Part shown: in pieces, positions 1 to 11,832 of the stretch | Position numbering within the stretch: the stretch's first letter is position 1 | Layout of the letters: each line of letters opens with the position of its first letter | DNA from: Antedon mediterranea | Taxonomy: Eukaryota > Echinodermata > Crinoidea > Comatulida > Antedonidae | DNA: 60,000 nucleotides | Direction: 5' to 3' | NCBI RefSeq assembly: GCF_964355755.1 | Contig: NC_092673.1 | Span: 28,961,001-29,021,000 of the forward strand | Translations under genes and position numbers: made by a program | The notes under the pieces: model-generated | What the model saw: the letters and a program-made list of their open reading frames with translations, nothing else | What the model was told of the DNA's origin: nothing | The model's database searches: none

Positions 1-990
1 GTTTCAAGACAGTTTCGTATAGGTGTCAGCCACACTTCATCAATATACTAATCAAAACCAGAGGAAAATGTTTTCATTATGTTATTAAATTTTTTTTTTT
101 TTTAAATTTTAGACTACTGTACACCTGTTGTTGGTTATATTATTTAATGTTCATGTATAGGAATTATATTTATTTATTATTACTGTTTATTATTATTATT
201 ATTATTATTGTCCATTATATAAATAGAACCGTTATGATAAATGATTTAAGAAGCATTCGCATTGATAAATTGTGTTTTTCAAATTTATAATAGGAAAGGA
301 TAAAGTCAGAATTTCTCAATATAACTGCTCTACTAATAATAGTACATTTTAATTGAAATAGTATAGTGTACATTAGCATACAGGTTTTTGTCGTAAATCT
401 TCGTAATAGCATGCATATTACAGTTGAAACCATTAATATACACTTTCGTTTTTTTATTTTTTCATTTGCCTAATGGACATGCTCCCTCTAGTCTTGTACC
501 ATGGCTCTTGATGCAAACGATACTCATTCAAGCATAAGTCACGCTTGAACGACTCTATGATAATTAAATTTATTAGTCACGTTATGAAAGACTTTGCTCG
601 TACAGATGTAAAACATAATTACACCGTGTCTGAAAGTGTACATCTTTGCTGCTAGTCTTCCTCTGAGCATTCTATTGTTTTGTAAATTTTAAATAAATAA
701 TCAATTCTATGGAATTTAGAATTCATTGGAGATATTATTTATGCAGAGCAGTAATCCGCTCTGAGTAGTACTAACTGTTGTATTGGATTTTCACTATCTG
801 GCGCAACGAGAGTAAATATTACCTCAATCGTCTATGTGCGACATAAAAACCATTGAACTAAAACACCTTAATAAAGAAAAGCAGATTTATGTTATCATAT
901 AATTTGCTGGCTCTACATCAACATGTTAACATCAACAATGGTAAGAGATACGTTTTATTTTATATTGTTGTGTTTAATTAATTTATTTAG
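1..990. other. Intron of the EVI5-like gene, no exon seen
   Basis: AT-rich sequence with short ATT runs near 190-210. I see no exon with both splice signals and an open frame. It is presumed to be intron upstream of the first EVI5-like exon in the window. Confidence 0.5.
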
Positions 991-3900
991 ACAAATAAAA
1001 AGATAAGACAAGCTGAAGCAGGAATGACGGTTGACACAATGCAGGAGGAGCTAATAGCAGTCAAACTGAGAGAGGCTGAGGCTAACCTCTCACTTAAGGA
1101 ATTGAAACATAAAGTATTGGAGTTAGAAGACCATTGGCAGGTAATGCACGGGTCAAAGTTCATTAATGGACAAGTCCAAATTCAATTACAAAACTGGAGA
1201 GTATAATAACACCCAAGTAATTTGTTCACCCAAACCAATGTATAGGAATTTATTAGTTATAGATTTTTAATTACATTTCAATATATACACAATCATTTTT
1301 TATGATAATACAATATACGGATAATATTAATCATACTAATATGGGAGAAATAATTAATTTTGTGAAATCACCAGTGCAGGGTAATCTTCAGATCTGCCAT
1401 TCTCTGTTTTCTTTTAATCTTGATGGTTTTGGTGCTTGGCTACCAATCCAAGTGTCCTGGCATCAAGTCCTGTATGTTAGGATTTTTTCTAATGACAATT
1501 TACAACTCCACTCCCAAAGACTTGTAATAAGACTTTGTTTATGTAGAGCATCTTGTGTATATGTTTGTATTGTGAACAGGATTGCCACCTTTAAGAAGGA
1601 TAGTGAATGATTCCGGTTATGGTTATCTTTGGCAATTTGCCTAAATATATATAAAAAAAAAAAAACACAAAGCACATAAGATTCCTGGACTGGGGACCAG
1701 ATTTGTTACTGAATTGTTATTTTTGTTTAGAAACACTTGCAAAGGTCATCGTCGGGGTCAAGACGTAAGGATCCTAATAGTAAATTAACAGTCAACGGTT
1801 TACAGGATGAATTGATAGGTGTGCGTTTACGAGAAGCCGAAGCTGTAGCAGATCTTAAAGAATCGCGTCAACGAGTTTTGGAGCTTGAGACTCAGGTAGG
1901 TCATCATATTGTGTCAATATTCTCAATTCTGCTTTTATCATTACCAGGTTTCTTGTCTAACTCTCAAGTAATTTGATCCGATACTCGATTTTGCGTTTGA
2001 ACATGAATAAATAATATATAAAATGCATATGAAAATACTTATGTTCTGTGGTGGTACTCGAACCCACGACCTGCGGATCATTAGCCTGGCATTTATGCTC
2101 TAGACCACCCAGTTTGCGCTGATGGCTTCGGGTTAGGTTCAAGCTCTATTTCATGTACAGCACAATGTTGTAACAATGCAGGCTCTATTCAATTAAAATC
2201 CCTGTCATAATTAGAAAAATTAAATTATCTGATCTATCTGTTATTATTTGATATATAGTATTTGTATATTTTTATTAATTGTGATATTAGAGTCATATCT
2301 ATTTCGATATAATACTGCTTATATAATGGCCCACACTGTATATACTAATAGTGCACAGTAGTTAACAGATAAACCGATATAAATATTGATTAAAGTATTT
2401 TATGTTATGTTCTTATATTGAGATCTATGCTTACAGCAACATATATATATTGCATCCATTATTATGCATTACTAATACTCTATGCATCTCAGCTATAATA
2501 TTAATATACTTAATATTCTTCTTGCTTGGTGGATATGACTTGCTATGTTCTTGAATGTATGTGTGTGTGGAGATAAGGGAAAGTAACCTGTTATTTAAAA
2601 GATAAAATATAGCTTCTATTTGATAGATTTAACTACTAGATTTCACCTGATTCACTGAGCCAACCAACACTAGGTCACTCCCAGTAATAAGCTCATCTGT
2701 TCTAGCCATTAACCCAAATTACTTTCTGTTGGCATTTCATCACAATGAATGTTTCCTCTTTACTGACTATTTTTTTAATTTTTACATAGGGTTATTTTCT
2801 TGAAATATAGTGAAATAAATAATAACCAAGCATAAATGAGGTGTTTAAATGTACATTAATAGGGAAATTGCTAACATTTGGTTTAAAAAAACTTAGTTTT
2901 GTCTATTAGATCAGCAGGGTTTATCCTATAAGCTGAATATTGCATAGTTAGGGACATAATATAAATCGGTAAAGCTATTAGTTGATCCTATGGTGAAATA
3001 TGTCATTGTTTATTACTGACATAATACTACACTACAAACCTTTTCCCGATGAACCATGTTTTCTTATTATAATTATTACATAAATTATTGTAAATTATGA
3101 AAAATTACTTTAATTTACAGAAATATTCTGCAATGGTAAACAATGATAAACTCATGAATATTAATTAAATTATGCATATTTGTTTAGTGACAAAGTAAAT
3201 GAACATATGATTATGAATAATATTAGAATAATCTATATTTAGACTGAGTTGAATAATTGAATTATAATTAGATTTCATATCAAAAGGGCAATGAAGTTAT
3301 TAATATTATTAAATTAAACAATATAAACAAGCAAGATTGAAGTTTATTATAATACATTGTGTTTGTGAATTAAATGGATTATTTATTTATTTTGTTTTTC
3401 AAAAATGAAATTTATTTATTTAAGAAAATAAACTTTAAATACGCAAACAAAATAAATTTATTCAAAATATTCACTCCTTGCCCTCATTGCACATACAGTA
3501 CTGTATTTTGAATAAGACGCTGATGACATATTTACAACAAAATATCAATATAGAAATATGTCCAAACTTCAGTTCAATTTTTTAATTTGTTTTTTTTTAT
3601 ATTTTAATTTATTTATTATGATATAAAAATGGCAATCAGCAGTTAATGCTAAATTTGGTTGCTTTACATTAAACAGAAATTGGAAAATGTAGAACGCAAC
3701 GAATGTGTCGCGCACGAAAAATGTAAATAAACATAGTACAAAAGCATGTACACATTAAGAAGAGGGGGAATTTGAAAATTGCATTACTAAATACATCATA
3801 AATTACAACATTTAAAAGTTCTGTTATACAATTTCCACCATTAATAATTAACTCTAATGCATAGTACAATAGATTGATTTCCAAATTTACAGCGACGGCT

Positions 3901-6900
3901 ATACGGTGAGAGTGTGCGGGAAAATCGTAAATCTTGCAATTGTTCTGAAATCATATGTACATCCCTAATGCGTTGTCAAAATATAGTTCTTGATAAAGTT
4001 GTTCTTTTAACATTTTTATTCTGTTTATGCAAATTAATGATTCCACAACAGTAAATAGTAAATCATCACTCACACAGTGAGTGGATTACGAAATATATCA
4101 GCGTGGTATTTATCATAGATTTTATTTTGTTGCTGTTGGTAATTCAACAACTGTATTATGCTTGATTATTATAATAACCTGACAGATGAGAGTGTATATA
4201 ATCCCAGCTTTCACCGCATTGCCTCGGCATCTAAGACAAACCACGGTCTTTCTATCCTATTGTTTGATAAATTTGATTATTTTAATTACAATTATGTTAA
4301 TTAGTGATGAGTCATCTTAAGATATTTAAATACTCTGCGTCACTTTGAATAGTATATCAATTTCATATATGTGTAGAAAGACAAGGACATACACTTTTGT
4401 ACATATTATAGTGTGGTAATTCCAGGTGGGGATGGGGAAAAACGTATAGTAATATAGTTACTGTAGTATTAATAAGAATTTTGTACTTGTACAAGGTTAT
4501 TCCATAATATATCAACTGAATATAACTTGTATAGTGATTTTGTAAATTTTTATATAAAAATCATAATTATGAATTAAACTGGATTTGAACTCGTCATTGT
4601 TTATCTGCAAAATGTAATCGTAGACGACGTACAGTAGGTGAATCTTTCTAACACAACGTAGAAATTGAAAGTATTTGTTGTTTGTATGTGAAAAGAAAGT
4701 TTTGTATAGTGTGTTCTGTCGACGGAAAATATTTTTTCCATTTAATCTTTCTTGGAACAAATAAAGTTTATTTCATTAGAATGGTACAAAGGAAAATGGT
4801 CACCAAACATTACTTTTTCTTAAGTTACAATTGAGTTCTGGTCTTTTGTAGTCTTTCATATAGTTTCTTATTCAACATCCTTTTTTAGGCTCTGTCTACA
4901 GTATCAAACTAGTTTGATGTGCCCAAATATGGTAGTGATGTGCCCAAATAGGGTAGTGATATGACATCATCATATCCATATATGGGCATCACACTTGTTT
5001 TGTCATATGAAGTTTGATAATGTAGACCAAGCATACTGTAAGTGCTACAGTATTCTTTATAGGTTTCATAGTGTCATACTATTTATATAGCATAATTTTC
5101 ACTTTTTAGATAATAGTTCATTTCTTCTTCAAAAATTGTTTAAAATTGATGTGTAGGAAGATGAGCATACAACTGCATATAAACATTCATTTTGTACATT
5201 TATCTATATTTTATATTGATTTAAAAAGCACTCTACAATGTTTCTATCTAATCAACATATATATGGCACGTTGTCTTATGTATGAATTCATCGTGTTTGC
5301 TGGCTTATCTTAGCCACAGGCATGTCTTCATCTTTCCCTGGTTTGTATGGTGGTGTAGCTAGTGTTTCACGGTTAAGGTTTAATAACTCAAATTGTTATA
5401 GTGTTCAGAATTGTTCACAGTGATCGTTGGTTGCCATTTTTAGCTGCGGCTTTTTAAGCTGAAAGAGAAATTTAAGTTGCGCTCAAGTAGTGTAGACGAA
5501 GAGCCTGATGAAAACACGACAGAAAGTTCATTCAACTATAAGGCAAGTTGTCTGAGGTTTTTAAGTTAAGTTGGTTGTTGTAGCCTATAGGTCAATATTG
5601 TTAGTAATAATAGATCTTGATTAATTAACACATAGCTGCCGTTATGTCCTGCTTTCTTCCTTTTGAGTATGTTTACAAAAACCACCATGTTAGAGATCGT
5701 CTTCTTCTTTATATCTTTAACAACAGTTAAACATAAAGCTTGGTTCCCATTAGGATGTAACACATTGTAAGTGATTTGACCAATCACAAGCGATGGATTA
5801 TTCGAACAGTGGCTTGTCATTGGTGAACTCGCTTGTGTTGCGAGTACACCCTTGCGTTGTTGTTGTGTCTCTAGGGGAACCATGTACATTAAAAGTAAAG
5901 AAGAGAGTTGCAGAATCACAAATTAGAAGTCAAGGCCTTGCCTCTTAAGGATCTTTTACCAGTTGAAAAAATATTAAATGAATAAGAATATGTAGCTATT
6001 TTGAAGGAATGTCACAATTTCTTTAGAAATAGCTTCTGTCTACAATCCAATTTGTGATAAGTGGTCATTTTCATACAGTATATTATTTGTTATCCAATTT
6101 TTTATAGCCTCCAGGAATTTAAATTTATTTTCATATTCTAACAACATATATAAATCCCCATATCTGTCATATCAAATAGATAAAAAGAAAATTGAGCTTA
6201 AATTAATATGAGCATTAAAATACTGATACACTAATACTGCGCATTAATAGTTAAAGTAAAACTCTGTCTACACTATCAAAATTTAGGTGACAAAAAAAGT
6301 GATGATGTACCCAAATATGGACATAGTGATGTCATATCACTACCATATTTGGGCATATCATTACCACATTTGGTCAATTGTTTGAGTGAGAGTATGTTAC
6401 TATTCTGTAAACAGCCATACAGCCATAACACATTTTTAACTTAAGGCTTTCAATGATTTAGTTTTTAGTTTAAGCTGTTTTAAATTATGTTTTAAATGTG
6501 TTGTAGGGTCCTTCAGAAGAGCAGTTTTCATTAATATTACTGAGAGGGCTACCCTACTGAAGAAAACAAAATAAATAATATGTTGCACCATGATATTTAG
6601 AAGAACAATACGGTACTGCTGTTTAATGAAGGGAAAAGTATTGTAAAATTTGTAGTATGGAGTCAATAAGCATTGTTCATTTGTTTATTTTCAATGCAAG
6701 ATAATCAATCTCCTCTTTGATATATTTTGAGGCTGGTCAATTTTCTCTATGTGTTCTTAACATTTTTTATATGAATGATAATAATTGTCGAGAATTTATC
6801 GTCTGAAATATAAATGAATGTAATCATAGTTTTAAATTAAATTTTAAACAATTTGTCTACATTTGTCTTCTAATCGTTTAGAATCAAATGACAAGTAACC

Positions 6901-9206
6901 AGATGAGACGAATTGAGGAGGAACGGTTGATGTTAAAATCTGAGTTAGACACGGCGTTAGAACGAGAGCAAAGTCTACGACTGGAACTAAACACAGTTAA
7001 GAAAGAGTTGTGTCAAATGGAGGCTAAGGTGAGAAATCGTTTATTATTATTTTAATCAAATCGGATTCTTCCCTCATAAAGAGTTGCCACCTGTATTTTC
7101 TGAATTTTTGCATACACAAATTGTCATTTTAAATTTGTATTATTTGTTTTTGTGCGTTTCTTATGGACAGAACAAAGAAGAGTTAATGTCGATACGTTTA
7201 CGAGAAACAGAAACACGAGCAACATTAGCAGAATTTACCCAACGCATAGCAGATCTACACGTAGAGGTAATTTATGTCTTCATATACAATATAGGCATGA
7301 TTGGTTTTATGCAGTATATTTATTGGTGTTTTTCTCTTTGTGCTAACAAAACAAATCTATCTTTCAAAAAGCATGTATAAGTTACGTATTTTACTATATG
7401 GGAAATGTCTTTAAATTTGTTTTCAATTTTATTTATATATGAATCTTTAATAAAATTTAAAAATGTAATTTATTTACTTTGCATGCATTTTTCCATGTAT
7501 TTATTTTCAAGCCGGAAGTTCAACAGTTTCTTTGTGAAATGATAGAGGTAATGTTCTTAAAGGTCATAAGGTCGTCTGCTTCATTTCATTAAAGGTCATG
7601 CATCCCATAATGCTTAGCAACACTAAGAAGTGATTGGTTGAACTATATCTTATAAATCTATCCTTTGCTTTTTATATTTTTCTCAAACCTACATTCATTT
7701 ATAATAATAACAGTGACATTATGCTATTGGTGAATTGGATTTGAATTCTTCACATTAGTCCGATGCACACAGAGACCTAGAGAAGTGTTTTATATATTAA
7801 AATGGGAGTATAATAATATTAAATGGTGGTCTGGTGGCTATAACAAGCATTTGTATTTTCACAGCACTGCTTACATATACATACACATGATATAGTGCAT
7901 ATATCATACAATTTTTTTTTCATTTACAGATTATATAATTTCTGATATTTATTATTTAAAAACACACAAAATGTACATATAAGAAGGCAGCCAGGTTCAC
8001 TCACCTAGAATTAAGTTCCAATTGTTATTACCCCTGATTTGTTTTTTTTTTCAATTATTTCGTTGAATGTGCCATTTTAATGTCACATATTAGTAATCCA
8101 CCTTTACCATGGGTGGGAAGAAAAAGTAAAATAAAGTTAATAACCTTAACTACAGAATTATTATTCAAAGTTTGATTTTATTCATCTCTTTCTTTTTCAT
8201 GTTCTTCATCTTTTAAAATGACAAAGGCAGCAACATTTTTTAAATATCTGGTCTACAACACAGACCTAGATAAAGTTTCCAATTTTGAGTGAAGTTAAAA
8301 CAAACTACACTTTCACTCCGAACACACACTTAATTACTAATTGTTTTTACCTTTTTTCAGAAACAAGAACTATTAGCTAAAGAGCAGTTGAGCAACACAG
8401 AATCATTTCAGAATGTTCATGAACTCTACAATATAATTAAAGGATTACAAGCTGAGGTAATTAGCATTCATTGGTTCTGTCCCATAATTTAGTTGCGGAA
8501 ATTGCTCTCACATAATGAAAAGTTAGACTATAGTTATATCATCACACTGATTAAGTGCCTGAGCGGTTAAGACAGTGCAACTATAATTACATAGCCATAA
8601 CATTGGCAAGGGTTCAATGCTCCGTGTCTGGTGGTAGAACGAGTCTTCTTAGATAAGACTATAATGTGCACTTCAAAGAACCTAGTACATCTTTCGAGAC
8701 GAGTAGGAGGTTACCCGGTATACTGGTACACCCACCGCCGCTGATCATATCTGGGCCCTCTGGGAGACCACTCTTTGACTGAAGATGTCACCCAGTATAA
8801 ATATATAATAATAATTACTTATAATCTGTAGGAATAGTGTATATGTGAACATGTACAGCATGTTTATTTTAAGGTTACTATATAGCTGTTATATTTATTC
8901 CCAGAGCCTTTAAATTTCTTGAATACTGTTGCCTTTGTACCACCATTGTACAAACAAATATTGAATTTTATTTTCTAGGTAAGACGATTAAAAATGGCGC
9001 AGAAAGTGAAAAAAACATCAGTTAAAGAAGACGCAGCCGCTTTCTTAAACGAATACGAAGATCTAGATGACGACAACGCATCGATCAACCTTCCTGACAT
9101 CGACTCGTCAATATTTGAGGACGCGGACGGCATCGAGGGCGTGGAATCAGTTGCTAAACAATCGCGGGAACGATTAGGGTCCAAATCTAGCGAGACTACT
9201 GTATAG
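991..9206 (+). CDS. EVI5: EVI5-like RabGAP, C-terminal coiled-coil exons (5' end outside the window)
   Basis: EVI5 proteins are TBC-domain Rab GTPase-activating proteins of recycling endosomes and the centrosome. Only the tail is here. Exons: 991-1140, 1731-1895, (5444-5542 optional), 6882-7028, 7171-7266, (7512-7547 possible), 8361-8456 and 8979-9206. All are phase 0 with AG/GT borders except the optional exon, which has a GC donor. The first exons carry the family's repeated heptad blocks, seen as EELIAVKLREAEA, DELIGVRLREAEA and EELMSIRLRETET, each followed by a leucine-rich coiled coil ending in LE(D/T). The last exon gives an acidic, Ser/Asp-rich tail and ends SSETTV-stop, like the STTV end of vertebrate EVI5. 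The TBC domain must be encoded to the left of the window. EVI5L is the close alternative; invertebrates usually have one gene for both. Confidence 0.88.
1500..1665 (+). repeat. SINE-like fragment
   Basis: The segment from GACTTTGTTTATGTAGAG through GGTTATCTTTGGCAATTTGCC and an A-rich tail resembles 48540-48660, which has GACTTTGTTTGTGTACAGG and GGCTATCATTGACAATTTGC. This is a dispersed, probably SINE-derived repeat inside the EVI5-like intron. Confidence 0.4.
2046..2135 (-). repeat. tRNA-like fragment (degenerate SINE head)
   Basis: On the minus strand the sequence reads GGGTGGTCTAGAGCATAA ... GTCGTGGGTTCGAGTACC. This gives an A-box-like segment and a clear B box (GGTTCGAGT) at tRNA spacing. 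The stems pair imperfectly, so it is more likely a SINE remnant than a functional tRNA gene. Confidence 0.45.
4888..5032. mobile_element. Palindromic MITE family A, copy 1
   Basis: The ends read GGCTCTGTCTACAGTATCAA and TTTGATAATGTAGACC, inverted to each other. The middle has the family's GTGCCCAAATATGG and ATGACATCATCATATCC motifs. More than ten copies occur in the window. Confidence 0.8.
5444..5542 (+). CDS. EVI5: Candidate cassette exon of the EVI5-like gene with a GC-AG intron
   Basis: This is 99 nt, phase 0 on both sides, fully open, encoding 33 residues beginning LRLFKLKEKFK and ending SSFNYK. The acceptor is a T-rich tract ending TTTTTAG. The donor reads AAG|GCAAGT, a strong consensus for the minor GC-AG class. 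It sits between exons 1731-1895 and 6882-7028, which also join directly (ETQ|NQ) as in vertebrate EVI5, so inclusion is probably optional. Confidence 0.55.
5735..5883. mobile_element. Foldback MITE family B, copy 1
   Basis: The left end AAGCTTGGTTCCCAT and right end GGGGAACCAT are inverted. Inside are GACCAATCACAAGCGAT and an ACGCAA-like hexamer pattern shared with copies near 11.2, 11.6, 12.5 and 13.2 kb. Confidence 0.75.
6261..6385. mobile_element. MITE family A, copy 2 (right end degraded)
   Basis: The left end AACTCTGTCTACACTATC and the core with GACATAGTGATGTCATATCA match the family. The right arm is eroded after CATTTGGTCAATTG. Confidence 0.7.
7512..7547 (+). CDS. EVI5: Possible 36-nt microexon of the EVI5-like gene
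   Basis: Twelve open codons in phase 0 (PEVQQFLCEMIE) lie between TTATTTTCAAG and GAG|GTAATG. The vertebrate protein joins the flanking exons directly, so this would be an alternative microexon or chance splice-like sequence. Confidence 0.3.
8551..8818 (+). repeat. tRNA-derived SINE, copy 1
   Basis: The head GTGCCTGAGCGGTTAAGA is a tRNA-Leu/Ser-like A box, and GCAAGGGTTCAAT is a B box. The body has GGTAGAACGAGTCTTCTTAG, CTAGTACATCTTTCGAGAC and a TAATAATAA-type tail. Other copies lie at 54930-55105 (minus) and 55862-56195 (plus). Confidence 0.75.
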
Positions 9207-9357
9207 ATACTGAATGTAGGTTAAAATCTGGTGCTCTTTGTTTTAAAGGGTGATTAATATTTCTTGAATTAAGCGAACCATGTACTAATTTGATATTGAC
9301 CCACTGACATTAATATTTTAGACATCGTTGTCAAGATTTTATTTGTGGATTTGATGG

Positions 9358-9417
9358 AATAAAATATGGTTGATTTAAGACCTAGGTCACATATGTTGCC
9401 CTTTGTGGAGGAATAAA
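9358..9417 (+). promoter_or_regulatory. EVI5: EVI5 3' UTR with candidate poly(A) signals
   Basis: AATAAA hexamers occur at 9358-9363 and 9412-9417, about 150 and 210 nt after the stop codon. Either could define the transcript end. Confidence 0.45.
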
Positions 9418-9530
9418 TTAGGGTTAACTGGCCTAGTTGAATGCATATATGTTCAGGACCACATCTGTTTCATTTCACAGGTCAATTTGTACCAATATCT
9501 TATTGCATTACTGTTTGAAAATTGAGAATT

Positions 9531-9635
9531 ATGTTAACTGGACATAGAGGAAATTATAGGTACAATGTTAACTGGACATATAGGAAATCATATGTACAAT
9601 GTTAACTGGACATATAGGAATTCAGATGTACAATT
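9531..9635 (+). repeat. 34-bp tandem repeat, three copies
   Basis: GTTAACTGGACATA starts at 9533, 9567 and 9601, a period of 34 bp, with small substitutions between copies. Confidence 0.85.
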
Positions 9636-10312
9636 AATGTTTTTTGTATAATATTGTACATATAAATAATGTTGTTAATCTTTATATCACATATATATTT
9701 ATTCTTATGCTAAGTGAGAATCAGAATAATAATAATATTAATAACTTGTTTTTATCTAGGTAGCCTTTGCATTACATCACAACTCCAAAATAGTACATTA
9801 TTGAATTTCAATTATAGACAAAAAACAATTTGTATTTTGAAAATTATGGAGGCACAAAGTGTAATAATTAAAAGAAATGTAACACTTTTCTTTTAATTAT
9901 TTATTTAAACAAATGTGCAAGGAGGTGTTTTATCAATAGGTAGTGTATAATTTTCTCTTGTTTTATATAGCTATAATTTGCTTTTTTTATTTCTTGCCAT
10001 ACTGTAGACCACATTTTTGTTTTTAAAACTCTAGGTTATAATTTATATTGTGAATTAGTTTCATCATATCTCTATGCTATTCAAACAATGATAATTATAT
10101 ATAGATATATATTTTATATGTTTATAAAAATATTTAGTTGGATATTTAACATCTTTGAATTTAAATGAGAAGAGGGAAGCACATTTCTCTACCATTTTCT
10201 ACCAATTCTCAGAGCTGTATCTCCACATACAACAATATTTGCCCAGTATCATAGGAATATTTGGCAATGCAGTATTCTCATTTATGTTTATCACATGTGG
10301 TGCCTGTATCAT

Positions 10313-10655
10313 AGGTAATGCCATACTGCGTTGAAACACCGGTTCTCGTCAGATCACCGAAGTTAAGCAACGTTGGGCCCGGTTGCGTTCTGGATGGGAG
10401 ACCGTCTAGAAATCGTGGCGGGTGCTGTATCTGGAGAGTGATGGTGTAATGGTAATATCGGACTAGCATGTGATAGGCATGGGTTCGAGGTTATCTGTAC
10501 CATACTAATTGCATCCTTAGGCAAGATGCTTTACTCTCATTGCCTAATCTGGTAGGCGCTGCACTGCTGGCTGCCGTGGGTCCGTGGAGGGCCTAATCCG
10601 AATTTCCTCACTGAGGACAAATATTAATACAAAATACAAAAATACAAAAAAAAAA
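10313..10655 (+). repeat. 5S rRNA-derived SINE (SINE3-like) with a tRNA-like second module
   Basis: 10313-10431 is plainly 5S-like, with CACCGGTTCTCGTC, GATCACCGAAGTTAAGCAAC, TTGGGCCCGGTT and TGGATGGGAGACC. These include the internal A-box and C-box promoter of 5S genes. It then runs into ATGGTGTAATGGTAATATCG ... GGCATGGGTTCGAGG, a tRNA-like A/B box pair. Next come GGCAAGATGCTTTACTCTCA and an A-rich tail ending near 10655. The fused tail and 5S substitutions argue against a functional 5S gene. SINE3 elements with 5S heads are known from fish and other animals; the compound structure is read directly here. Confidence 0.8.
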
Positions 10656-10821
10656 TGTTAGGTTACGAGTTACGGTATGATACTAGATAATACTTTGTGA
10701 TGCATGCTGTCTTATGGCATTTTCCTACGATACTGGAGAAGTATAGATACAGTACCGAGAATGACAATATTGGAATGCTACTGGTTTGTATGTTAGACCA
10801 ACGCTGTCGGGAGTTTGATAG

Positions 10822-10953
10822 TTTACACTATCAAAGTTTATGTGAAAAAAATGTGATGTGCCTATATATGGACATGATGATGTCATATTACTATGATATT
10901 TGGGCACATCACACTTTTTTTGTCAAACTAGTTTGAAAGTGTAGACAGAGCTT
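10822..10953. mobile_element. MITE family A, copy 3
   Basis: The left arm TTACACTATCAAAGTTTATG and right arm TTTGAAAGTGTAGACAGAGC are inverted, with the family core GGACATGATGATGTCATATT between them. Confidence 0.8.
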
Positions 10954-11232
10954 TATACTGTGATCATCCAATTCTTTCTTCTTTTTTCAAATAAGCATAT
11001 CCAAATGGTGCTGTTACTTTTGCAATTCATATAATAAATCTAAAAATTTATATTTATATCAAATTCACTGACAAGAAAGAGTTAAAATGTGGTGATCTAT
11101 AACATAGGGTGAATAGTAGCAATAAGTTTAACAGTATCAAACATACCAGTGTGTAGGTCGTTTAGGAATGTCAATTTGTTCATAAAACATCTGAAAATAT
11201 ATGTTTTGTGTCGATTTACAAAGGTATTGCTT

Positions 11233-11372
11233 TTAAGCTTGGTAGTAGGCGCAATGCTTGCGAGTTGACCAATTACAAGCTACTAATTGGATGATCTGTC
11301 CGGTCATGATTGGTCAAATCACTTATGGTACGGTTGTGTCATTGCGTTGCGGCCAAGTGGGAACCAAGCTTT
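11233..11372. mobile_element. MITE family B, copy 2
   Basis: TTAAGCTTGGTAG at the left and GTGGGAACCAAGCTTT at the right are inverted ends. The internal GACCAATTACAAGC and TTGGTCAAATCAC pair with each other. Confidence 0.75.
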
Positions 11373-11554
11373 TTAGAAAATAAACCCCATTTAACAATTT
11401 ATAATCAGAAGAAATTTAAGATGGATAGTAGGTTGTGTTTTAATTTTATTTTGCTTATTATTCAGTTTTTAAATCGGACCTTGTAACTACATTAATGGCG
11501 TAGCTTTTGAGCCTGTGTTTATTTTGGGTTATGATTTAGTTTCTTGCCATTGAA

Positions 11555-11832
11555 AAAGCTTGGTTAAACGCAAGGACGTAAAAAGCGCGCACAAAGTAAT
11601 TGTCGCTTGTGATTCATTAGTCAACTTACTTGCGTTAAGCTTGGTTCCCACTACAGACGCAACGCAAGGGCGTAACGCAACGTCATCGATTTGACCAATA
11701 ACAAGCGATAGATTATTGGAACTGTCGCTTGTCATTAGCTAACTCGCTTTCGTTGCGTCTACGTCCTCGCGTTGCGTCTGTAGTGGGAACCACGCTGAAA
11801 GCGCGTCTACGTCACTGCGTAAGAACCAAGCT
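11555..11832. mobile_element. MITE family B, copy 3, interrupted by copy 4
   Basis: The outer halves are 11555-11635 (AAAAGCTTGGTTAAACGC ...) and 11797-11832 (... GCGTAAGAACCAAGCTT). A complete younger copy sits between them at about 11636-11796, running TAAGCTTGGTTCCCACTAC to GTAGTGGGAACCACGCT. Confidence 0.75.

Larger units (their letters stand above)
1896..5443. other. EVI5: Long AT-rich EVI5 intron
   Basis: About 3.5 kb. Apart from the tRNA-like fragment at 2046-2135 and the palindromic MITE at 4888-5032, I see only AT-rich sequence and scattered short ORFs without coding character. Confidence 0.5.

Noticed and set aside
2046-2135. Functional tRNA gene on the minus strand
   Set aside because: A and B boxes are present, but acceptor and T stems pair poorly; more like a SINE head.
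10313-10431. Functional 5S rRNA gene
   Set aside because: It has substitutions, no T-run terminator after the 3' end, and continues into a SINE body with an A-rich tail.
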